A DNA stretch of 64,000 nt. Source: Pseudomonas viridiflava. Its GTDB lineage: Bacteria; Pseudomonadota; Gammaproteobacteria; Pseudomonadales; Pseudomonadaceae. The notes beneath the pieces are model-generated. The model worked only from the letters and a program-made list of their open reading frames with translations. It made no database searches and was not told where the DNA came from. Shown here one piece after another: positions 58,222 through 64,000 of the stretch (the first letter of the stretch is position 1; every line of letters starts with the position of its first letter). The position numbers and the translations under genes are program-made. The DNA lies in NCBI RefSeq assembly GCF_900582625.1, contig NZ_UTIQ01000084.1:62001-126000 (forward strand), written 5' to 3'.

Positions 58222-58235
58222 CACATCTGCATCGC

Positions 58236-58724
58236 TTAGTGCTGAGCAGCACCGGCGCCTTCGGCCTGCATACGCGCCAGTTCCTGGGCGTACAGAGCGT
58301 CGAAGTTAACCGGGGCAAGCATCAGTGCCGGGAACGAACCACGAACCACCAGGCTGTCCAGGGTTTCGCGCGCGTAAGGGAACAGAATGTTCGGGCAGAA
58401 GGCACCGAGGGTGTGGCTCATGGACGCGGCGTCCAGGCCCTTGATCAGGAAGATACCGGCCTGCTGCACTTCAGCGATGAAAGCGGTTTCTTCGCCGGTT
58501 TTAACGGTAACCGACAGGGTCAACACCACTTCGTGGAAGTCGCCTTCCAAGGCCTTTTGGCGGGTGTTGAGGTCCATGGCAACGCTTGGCGCCCATTCCT
58601 GACGGAAGATTTCCGGGCTTTTCGGTGCTTCGAACGACAGGTCGCGCACGTAGATGCGTTGCAGCGAGAATTGTGGGTTTTCAGCGCCTTGAGCAGCGCC
58701 TTCGTTGGTCACTTGATCAGTCAT
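58236..58724 (-). CDS. secB: Protein-export chaperone SecB
   Basis: A 162-residue tetrameric chaperone that holds precursors unfolded and hands them to Sec[21 protein letters not shown] and [20 protein letters not shown] are the family core; the Ala/Gly-rich tail ([11 protein letters not shown]) provides the SecA-binding end. ATG 58724 has AAGAAGG eight bases upstream; the frame opens at a TTG two codons earlier. It follows grxC by 47 bp in a rhodanese-grxC-secB unit. Confidence 0.97.
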   Translation of the reverse strand: MTDQVTNEGAAQGAENPQFSLQRIYVRDLSFEAPKSPEIFRQEWAPSVAMDLNTRQKALEGDFHEVVLTLSVTVKTGEETAFIAEVQQAGIFLIKGLDAASMSHTLGAFCPNILFPYARETLDSLVVRGSFPALMLAPVNFDALYAQELARMQAEGAGAAQH

Positions 58725-58771
58725 GTGCAAAACCTTCTTATCGTTAAGTGCGTACAGATTCGTTCGGGACG

Positions 58772-59026
58772 TTAACCCTTGAGTAGCGCGTCCAGCTTGC
58801 CGGCGCGCTCCAGGGCGTAGAGGTCGTCGCAGCCACCGACGTGGGTGGTGCCGATCCAGATTTGCGGAACGGACGTGGCGCGGGCTTTGCGGGTCATTTC
58901 AGCGCGCACATCGGGCTTGCCGTCGACGCTGATTTCCTCGAACGCCACACCTTTGTTGGTGAGCAACTGTTTGGCGCGGATGCAGTACGGGCACCAGGCG
59001 CTGGAATAAACGATGACGGCAGGCAT
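58772..59026 (-). CDS. grxC: Glutaredoxin 3
   Basis: An 84-residue dithiol glutaredoxin with the CPYC active site ([14 protein letters not shown], residues 12-15), cis-Pro in TSVPQIWIG and the glutathione-binding GGCDDL. It follows the rhodanese-like gene by one base on the same strand and precedes secB, the usual order in gammaproteobacteria. Confidence 0.96.
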   Translation of the reverse strand: MPAVIVYSSAWCPYCIRAKQLLTNKGVAFEEISVDGKPDVRAEMTRKARATSVPQIWIGTTHVGGCDDLYALERAGKLDALLKG

Positions 59027-59027
59027 A

Positions 59028-59441
59028 TCACTTCACCACTGGCAGGTTTTCGCTGCGCCAGCTGGAGATTCCGCCAGACAGCTTGGCCGCATTGAAACCG
59101 AGTTTTTTCAGATCGCGGGCGACGGCGCCGGCGTGTTGGCCCAAGGCATCAACCACGATGAGGGTTTTCGCCTTGTACTTCTCCAGTTCGGCAACGCGAG
59201 TGGCCACTTTGTCGTATGGAATATTCACCGCGCCGACGATATGCCCAGTGGCGAAATCTTTGTTCGGGCGAACATCAAGCACGATGCCTTCGTCACGGTT
59301 GACCAACGCAGTCAGCTCGCGCGTGCTCAAGCTGGCGCCGCCTTTGCTCAATTCGGTGAAAATCAGCAATGCCAGCAACACCGCGAAAATACTGCTGAGC
59401 ACGTAGTGGTTGGTGGCAAATTCAATCAGGTGAGCGAGCAT
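59028..59441 (-). CDS. Membrane-anchored rhodanese-like protein lacking the active-site Cys
   Basis: A 137-residue protein of the YibN type: an N-terminal transmembrane helix (YVLSSIFAVLLALLIFTEL) and a single rhodanese fold (IVLDVRPNKDFATGHIVGAV, NAAKLSGGISSWRSE). Where active rhodaneses have a catalytic Cys loop, it has VVDALGQHAG, so sulphur transfer by the standard mechanism is impossible. In E. coli YibN has been linked with the Sec/YidC insertion machinery, which would fit its place beside secB. ATG 59441 is chosen over ATG 59462. Confidence 0.87.
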   Translation of the reverse strand: MLAHLIEFATNHYVLSSIFAVLLALLIFTELSKGGASLSTRELTALVNRDEGIVLDVRPNKDFATGHIVGAVNIPYDKVATRVAELEKYKAKTLIVVDALGQHAGAVARDLKKLGFNAAKLSGGISSWRSENLPVVK

Positions 59442-59472
59442 CAATATGTCCCAGAACGGCAAAATGTCGGCC

Positions 59473-59501
59473 AGTATACACAGCCCCCAAGGGTGGCCAA
59501 A
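59473..59501 (-). promoter_or_regulatory. Possible promoter of the rhodanese-grxC-secB unit
   Basis: A good -10 TATACT (minus strand, 59473-59478) lies 17 bp from a poor -35 TTTGGC (59496-59501), 32 bp upstream of the rhodanese start. Confidence 0.35.
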
Positions 59502-59513
59502 CCCCGTCCAGCG

Positions 59514-59543
59514 GTGACGTAGCCGCCAACTTCGCTTTAAAAT
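59514..59543 (+). promoter_or_regulatory. Possible promoter of gpmI
   Basis: GTGACG (-35, 59514-59519) and TAAAAT (-10, 59538-59543) with an 18-bp spacer, about 108 bp before the gpmI ATG. Confidence 0.35.
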
Positions 59544-59650
59544 GCCGAACCTTTTTAGCCTGACGGAAAACTAATACGCGGGTGAACAATCCTTCACCGC
59601 ATTTCCTCAGGTAAAACCTCGATCTCCCATTGCCAAAAGCGAGCCGGATA

Positions 59651-61186
59651 ATGACTGCCACGCCCAAACCACTGGTGCTAATCATCCTCGATGGCTTCGG
59701 TCACAGTGACAGCCCCGAGTCCAACGCCATCTACGCCGCCAACACCCCCGTCTACGACCATCTGCGCGCCACCCAGCCCAACGGGCTGATCTCCGGCAGC
59801 GGCATGGACGTCGGTTTGCCGGACGGCCAAATGGGCAATTCGGAAGTCGGCCACATGAACCTCGGCGCCGGCCGCGTGGTGTATCAAGACTTCACCCGCG
59901 TGACCAAAGCCATCCGTGACGGCGACTTCTTCAGCAATCCCGCCTTGGTCACCGCCGTCGACGCAGCGGTTAGCGCCGGCAAGGCTGTGCATATTCTTGG
60001 CCTATTGTCTGACGGCGGCGTTCATAGCCATCAAGACCACTTGGCGGCCATGGCCGAAATGGCTGCCCAACGTGGCGCGGAAAAAATCTACCTGCACGCC
60101 TTCCTGGATGGCCGCGACACGCCGCCAAAAAGCGCCCAGCCGTCGTTGCAACTGATGGACGAAACCTTCGCCAAGCTCGGCAAGGGCCGCACCGCTACGA
60201 TTATTGGCCGCTACTTCGCCATGGATCGCGACAACCGCTGGGACCGTGTCGAGCAGGCTTACAGCCTGATCGTCGACAGCAAGGCCGAGTTCGAAGCGGC
60301 CAACGCTCAAGCCGCGCTCGAAGCGGCCTACGCCCGTGGCGAGAGCGACGAGTTCGTAAAGGCCACCCGCATTGGCGCGCCCGCCCAGGTTGAAGACGGC
60401 GACGCCGTGGTCTTTATGAACTTCCGCGCCGACCGCGCCCGCGAACTGACCCGCGCGTTTGTCGAGCCAGACTTCGCTGACTTCGCCCGCGCCCGTGCGC
60501 CAAAGCTGGCGAGCTTCGTGATGCTCACGCAGTACGCGGCCAGCATCAAAGCGCCCATCGCCTTCGCTGCCAGCAGCCTGGACAACGTGCTCGGCGAATA
60601 CCTGGCGAAAAATGGCAAAACCCAACTGCGCATCGCCGAAACCGAGAAATACGCCCACGTGACGTTCTTCTTCTCGGGAGGCCGTGAGGAACCGTTCGAA
60701 GGTGAAGAGCGCATTCTGATCCCATCGCCCAAAGTGGCCACCTACGACCTGCAGCCGGAAATGAACGCGCCCATCGTCACCGACCGCATCGTTGAAGCCA
60801 TCGAGCAGCAGCGCTACGACGTCATCGTGGTCAACTACGCCAACGGCGACATGGTCGGCCACACCGGCGTGTTCTCGGCGGCGGTAAAAGCGGTGGAGTG
60901 CCTGGATGAATGCGTGGGCCGTATTGTCGCCGCGCTGGATAAGGTCGGTGGCGAAGCGCTGATTACTGCCGACCACGGCAACGTCGAGCAAATGGAAGAC
61001 GAAAGCACCGGCCAGGCGCACACCGCCCACACCTGTGAGCCGGTGCCCTTCATTTACGTGGGCAAACGCGCGTTGACGATTCGTGAAGGCGGCGTATTGG
61101 CCGACGTGGCGCCGACCATGTTGACGTTGATGGGCTTGCCCAAGCCTGCAGAAATGACGGGCGAAAGCATCGTCGTATTGCAGTAA
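59651..61186 (+). CDS. gpmI: 2,3-bisphosphoglycerate-independent phosphoglycerate mutase
   Basis: Mn-dependent glycolytic and gluconeogenic enzyme interconverting 3- and 2-phosphoglycerate. The 511-residue protein belongs to the alkaline-phosphatase superfamily: metal Asp in [11 protein letters not shown], phosphorylated Ser in [12 protein letters not shown] (near 62), FLDGRDTPP and [14 protein letters not shown] in the transferase domain, and C-terminal metal ligands in [12 protein letters not shown] and [14 protein letters not shown] 59651 is chosen over the open frame from 59630. It diverges from the rhodanese-grxC-secB unit. Confidence 0.97.
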   Translation: MTATPKPLVLIILDGFGHSDSPESNAIYAANTPVYDHLRATQPNGLISGSGMDVGLPDGQMGNSEVGHMNLGAGRVVYQDFTRVTKAIRDGDFFSNPALVTAVDAAVSAGKAVHILGLLSDGGVHSHQDHLAAMAEMAAQRGAEKIYLHAFLDGRDTPPKSAQPSLQLMDETFAKLGKGRTATIIGRYFAMDRDNRWDRVEQAYSLIVDSKAEFEAANAQAALEAAYARGESDEFVKATRIGAPAQVEDGDAVVFMNFRADRARELTRAFVEPDFADFARARAPKLASFVMLTQYAASIKAPIAFAASSLDNVLGEYLAKNGKTQLRIAETEKYAHVTFFFSGGREEPFEGEERILIPSPKVATYDLQPEMNAPIVTDRIVEAIEQQRYDVIVVNYANGDMVGHTGVFSAAVKAVECLDECVGRIVAALDKVGGEALITADHGNVEQMEDESTGQAHTAHTCEPVPFIYVGKRALTIREGGVLADVAPTMLTLMGLPKPAEMTGESIVVLQ

Positions 61187-61194
61187 CGGGGCTC

Positions 61195-61229
61195 GCTGGC
61201 GTCGCGTCGGCCGCCGACGCGACGCCAGC
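61195..61229. terminator. Perfect 16-bp stem between gpmI and the effector gene
   Basis: GCTGGCGTCGCGTCGG-CCG-CCGACGCGACGCCAGC is a perfect inverted repeat with a three-base loop, eight bases past the gpmI stop and nine bases before the end of the converging effector gene. It lacks a T run, so it may block RNA decay or readthrough rather than act as a classical terminator. Confidence 0.6.
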
Positions 61230-61238
61230 ATCAGCGCG

Positions 61239-62819
61239 TTATTCGTTGCCATAACTCACCCGCTGATTGCCTTCGGCGGGGCGGTTGATGAAGACCGCGT
61301 CGAGATCACTACTACCCCGGCCCAGTGCCGCGTTCCAATTCGCTGAAAGATGAATGTAGTGGCGCCGTAGTAGCGCGTACTCCGCATCGGACAGCCCCGC
61401 TCCGGCTTCGCCCAGAACATACGCCTCAAGCTTCTCGGCGATGCTGTGCAGTTCTGCAGGTAGGACGAGGCCCGGCGCGGTGATGGGTTTGAATGCCACG
61501 CCTACACGCTCGGCTGCTGCCCGCATCGCGCGCAGGTATACAAGTGATAACTCTCCGCGCACCTGCCGGGTACCGAGCAAGGCGGCGTACACACGTTTTT
61601 GCGCGACCTCCCCGTTTTCCCGCCTAGGCACAGGCACGCTCCAGGTTATGACGCTCAACTCTTCGGGCGCGAAATAGCTCAACCACTGCGCCCGGGTGCG
61701 CTCAAATTGCGCCTGCGTGCGCTGCCAGGCCGGGCTGCGTTCATTGGCGGTGGTGACGGGGCAATAGCTGCTTTCCGGCTTGCTCAGCAGCACCCTCTCC
61801 GTCATGACGGGCCGATAACCGCCGCCCACATCGGAATGGCTGCCGGGCACCTCTACGTCGTTGTCGGTGCGCGTCAGCGCGAAGTTCTGCCGGTATTCGT
61901 CGCCCGCCACTAACTGCACGATGGAGCGCGCGCAGCCCACCGGCAGTTGCAATGGGACCCCGGCATTGTCGGCACTCGGCGCGCTGAAGGCGATTAGCAG
62001 CGGTTCGGAAATGTGCGCGACCGTGTCGAACAAACCGATGAAGTTCAGCGCCAGATCGTGGCCGATACGCCAGTCAAACGCCTGAGGCAGCAGCGCCGAG
62101 CCGGCGGGGATGAAACGGGCCAGCGCAGACGACGGGCCTTTGCGTAAATCGTTAGCGCAGTGCCGGGCTGCGGCGGCTCCCCGGCTAAAGCCAAACAGGT
62201 CGATGGAAATGTCGCGAATGACCAGCCCCGGATTTTTTTCCCGCAACTTGCGCATCTGCTCGACCACCAACTCCGGAACCTGCTCCACGCGGGTCAGAAC
62301 ACCGGTGCTGCCGCGGCCCGACCATTCGCTGAATAGGGAATCGGATTTACCGCTGCGGGTACCGATGCCTTCGATATACACCGACAGATACGCCGTCTCG
62401 GCGTCGGCCGGAAGCGCTTCCTCGGCATGATTGGGATACAGGTCATACAGGCGCGCAATGTTGCTCGGGTCGTTGCCATAGCTGTTGTCTGGCGCGGCGC
62501 CATCGTCGCTGTATCCGAGCGCGTGCAGGGCATTTGCAGCCCGCGGGTCCACGTTCGCGTCGCTGGCCAAGCACTGCACGGTAGCCGCGTTGAGCTTGTT
62601 GTTGCCGGTGCCATCGAAGAACAAGCCCAGGTGCAACGTAACGGGGTGGTCCGATGGAGCTTCGCGCAGCCCCGGTGCGGGATAAGCATTTTGCGGCGCT
62701 ACGTTCGGCGAAGCGTTTGGCGCGGCGGCCGGCGTAAACATCGGCTCAGCGCCACTAGCGCGGTCTTCGTTCAACCAACCTGACGACGTTGCCCGAAGGC
62801 TTTCGAGGGGAAAATTCAT
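61239..62819 (-). CDS. DUF2235 phospholipase, Tle1-like type VI secretion effector
   Basis: A 526-residue alpha/beta-hydrolase of the DUF2235 family, whose studied Tle1 members are phospholipases A2 delivered by the type VI secretion system to kill competitors. The triad is readable: Ser212 in GFSRGAAAAR (GxSxG), Asp265 in GLFDTV and His328 in PGSHSDVGGGY; LFFDGTGNN near 66-74 is the family N-terminal mark. The first 55 residues are Pro/Ala-rich without a signal peptide. Neither a VgrG, PAAR, adaptor nor lipoprotein immunity gene is visible beside it. It may be an orphan effector, or a non-secreted lipase. GGTGGTTAATGG-type sequence upstream gives no clear ribosome site. Confidence 0.82.
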   Translation of the reverse strand: MNFPLESLRATSSGWLNEDRASGAEPMFTPAAAPNASPNVAPQNAYPAPGLREAPSDHPVTLHLGLFFDGTGNNKLNAATVQCLASDANVDPRAANALHALGYSDDGAAPDNSYGNDPSNIARLYDLYPNHAEEALPADAETAYLSVYIEGIGTRSGKSDSLFSEWSGRGSTGVLTRVEQVPELVVEQMRKLREKNPGLVIRDISIDLFGFSRGAAAARHCANDLRKGPSSALARFIPAGSALLPQAFDWRIGHDLALNFIGLFDTVAHISEPLLIAFSAPSADNAGVPLQLPVGCARSIVQLVAGDEYRQNFALTRTDNDVEVPGSHSDVGGGYRPVMTERVLLSKPESSYCPVTTANERSPAWQRTQAQFERTRAQWLSYFAPEELSVITWSVPVPRRENGEVAQKRVYAALLGTRQVRGELSLVYLRAMRAAAERVGVAFKPITAPGLVLPAELHSIAEKLEAYVLGEAGAGLSDAEYALLRRHYIHLSANWNAALGRGSSDLDAVFINRPAEGNQRVSYGNE

Positions 62820-63013
62820 GCGGATTCTGCTCCATTAACCTCAACAACTTGTCCTTTGCCTCGGTGCCGCAGGGCATTGCCAGACGGCCCATTGGGCAGG
62901 GAGCAGGTTGGAGCCAATGGTGTTGAAAATAAGCAGGATCACTCTGAGCGCGGCTTTCCCCGAGGATTGTTCTGCCCGCGAATGCGCGACGAAAAAACCA
63001 GGGTAACGCCCAT

Positions 63014-63041
63014 AAAAAAACCGGGCTCAACGCCCGGTTTT
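63014..63041 (-). terminator. Rho-independent terminator of the sapC-family gene
   Basis: CCGGGC-GTTGA-GCCCGG followed by seven T on the minus strand, 20 bases past the gene's stop codon. Confidence 0.88.
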
Positions 63042-63060
63042 CTTTACATCCCAAGCAGTA

Positions 63061-63801
63061 TCAGTGCTTGGTTTGTTCGCCGGCTTTCTTGGCCAGGTAA
63101 TGCACGAACAGTTGGTTGGCGTTGCCCAGCGATGTCAGGTGGGCGTAGATCCAGCCGAGGAAGCCCGAGCGGTGCAGATCGAGAACATGCTCGTCGGCCA
63201 AGGCCAGGAATTTCTCTTCGTCGACGGCCAGGAAGTCGCTCAGCACAAACGACTCGCCGCTGGTGTGGCTCAGTTTCAGCGAGCGCGGCGCCAGCAATTC
63301 CAGTTCGTTGAGCTTGGCGACGAAGCGGCGGGTGCGCTCCATTTCGGCGGTAAAGTTTTGCAGGAACTGAATCATCTCTTCGAGGAATTCGCTGTTCTGC
63401 CCTTCGGTGGTAAACAGCTCGCGGCCTTCGGCTTCGTTCCAGCCTGGGTAGGCGGCGTCGAAGCACACGGTGAAGTTCTCAGCGCCGTCTTGGGCCAGCA
63501 CGAACGGGTAGCGACGCACGAAGGCAGGAATGTAGGTGTTTTCTGCCCATTGCTGGTCGGCGCCGACGTAACCGTTGTGGCCTTCTTTGAGGCCCAGCAA
63601 GGCGATTGGCATGGCGTTTTCGCCTTCGCCGATAAATACGATTGGGTAATGACGTGCGGCTTGGAAAAACTCCAGGCCGGCCAGCGGAACGAGGTGGGTG
63701 CTGGCGGCAAATTCGCTGTTGTTGAGGCCGGCGAGCTTGAGGCTTTTGTGCTCGTCGCGGTTGAGGGCTTTGATGTCTTTGTAGAGCAACAAGGTGGTCA
63801 T
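63061..63801 (-). CDS. SapC-family protein (PF07277)
   Basis: A 246-residue soluble protein. The conserved N-terminal stretch includes HLVPLAGLEFFQAARHYPIV and AMPIALLGLKEGHNGYV, followed by WAENTYIPAFVRRYPFVLAQ, all typical of PF07277, named after Campylobacter fetus SapC of the S-layer locus. No signal peptide or membrane helix is seen. In other proteobacteria such genes often accompany tryptophan halogenases or outer-membrane receptors; the function is unknown. AGGAG lies seven bases before the ATG. It is 24 bp downstream of the probable TpsB gene on the same strand and probably co-transcribed with it. Confidence 0.85.
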   Translation of the reverse strand: MTTLLLYKDIKALNRDEHKSLKLAGLNNSEFAASTHLVPLAGLEFFQAARHYPIVFIGEGENAMPIALLGLKEGHNGYVGADQQWAENTYIPAFVRRYPFVLAQDGAENFTVCFDAAYPGWNEAEGRELFTTEGQNSEFLEEMIQFLQNFTAEMERTRRFVAKLNELELLAPRSLKLSHTSGESFVLSDFLAVDEEKFLALADEHVLDLHRSGFLGWIYAHLTSLGNANQLFVHYLAKKAGEQTKH

Positions 63802-63825
63802 GCAGTAACTCCTGAAAATTCTGTT

Positions 63826-64000
63826 TTAACGAATGACGATCTGGGCCAGAACCTGGCCGCTGTCCTGATCCGCCACCACGTCCTTGAGGGTGTTGGCTGC
63901 AACCAGGCTGATGCTTAAATGCTTGCCCCAATTGAAGTTGAGCCCGGCGCCGACGCTTTGCAGGTCGACATCGGCGGTGCCCAGTTCCATGGCGCGGCCG
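63826..64000 (-). CDS. 3' end of a probable TpsB/FhaC-ShlB-type outer-membrane transporter (partial)
   Basis: The last 57 codons of a gene running off the right edge. The peptide contains RAMELGTADVDLQSVGAGLN, FNWGKHLSISLVAANTL and ends SGQVLAQIVIR. The pattern of alternating hydrophobic strands with LxSVGxGLxFxWGxxL is what I know from the C-terminal beta-strands of ShlB/FhaC/HecB transporters of two-partner secretion. The terminal residue is Arg rather than the usual aromatic, so another beta-barrel family is possible. Stop TAA at 63826-63828. Confidence 0.6.
   Translation of the reverse strand, partial: GRAMELGTADVDLQSVGAGLNFNWGKHLSISLVAANTLKDVVADQDSGQVLAQIVIR

Noticed and set aside
63061..63801. 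Calling the SapC-family gene an antimicrobial-peptide ABC transporter permease
   Set aside because: That SapC is a different protein sharing the name; this one has no membrane helices and matches PF07277 patterns.

Overview
The window is GC-rich, gene-dense DNA from a Pseudomonas or very close relative. The evidence is gene content and order: the run ygiQ - 7TM diguanylate cyclase - alr - dnaB - rplI - rpsR - rpsF - rlmB - rnr - tRNA-Leu - purA - hisZ - hflC/K/X - hfq - miaA - mutL - amiB - tsaE - nnr - queG - orn - rsgA - motB/A - HDOD - rhdA - psd - PilZ - fimX matches, as I remember it, the P. aeruginosa block around PA4928-PA4959. Azurin and the LOG gene, next to each other here, are also neighbours in that genome. 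Intergenic gaps carry short GTAGGAGCGGCTTTAGCC-type palindromes and dRS3-like inverted-repeat elements typical of pseudomonads.

Layout. 1-3750: lysine catabolism (amaB, a divergent LysR regulator, hglS). 3830-8380: azurin, a LOG phosphoribohydrolase, a small charged protein, and a lipoprotein pair (parallel beta-helix plus diheme cytochrome c). 8377-15166: a three-gene operon of two transglutaminase-like proteins around an ATP-grasp/alpha-E fusion, thought to act in an uncharacterised peptide pathway. 15675-22552: YgiQ radical SAM protein, a 7TMR-DISM GGDEF protein (NicD-like), alanine racemase, and a VOC protein with its probable WYL regulator behind a perfect palindrome. 22739-29906: dnaB, ribosomal proteins L9, S18 and S6, rlmB and RNase R. 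30117-35180: tRNA-Leu(CAG), a chemoreceptor, purA, hisZ and a DUF2065 membrane peptide. 35291-45380: a long minus-strand series from nnr to hflC for tRNA modification, mismatch repair, cell separation, Hfq and membrane quality control. 45443-50503: queG, orn, rsgA and motAB. 50635-58091: HDOD protein, rhodanese RhdA, phosphatidylserine decarboxylase, PilZ protein and FimX. 58236-64000: secB, grxC, a cysteine-less rhodanese, gpmI, a DUF2235 Tle1-like phospholipase effector, a SapC-family protein and the 3' end of a probable TpsB/FhaC transporter.

How the parts relate. Cyclic-di-GMP recurs: a predicted active GGDEF enzyme with an I-site, Orn (which removes pGpG), MotAB, a PilZ-like protein, and FimX with degenerate GGDEF and EAL motifs. 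The core housekeeping blocks look conserved. Two places join genes that are distant in reference pseudomonads (hglS|azu near 3750-3950 and fimX|secB near 58092-58235), and both contain the short palindromic repeats. The least understood content is the transglutaminase/ATP-grasp/alpha-E operon, the beta-helix/diheme cytochrome pair, the Tle1-like effector with no visible immunity or delivery gene, and the SapC/TpsB pair at the right edge. I found no CRISPR array, rRNA, transposase gene or prophage. All gene identities rest on reading protein motifs and context; no database search was run.
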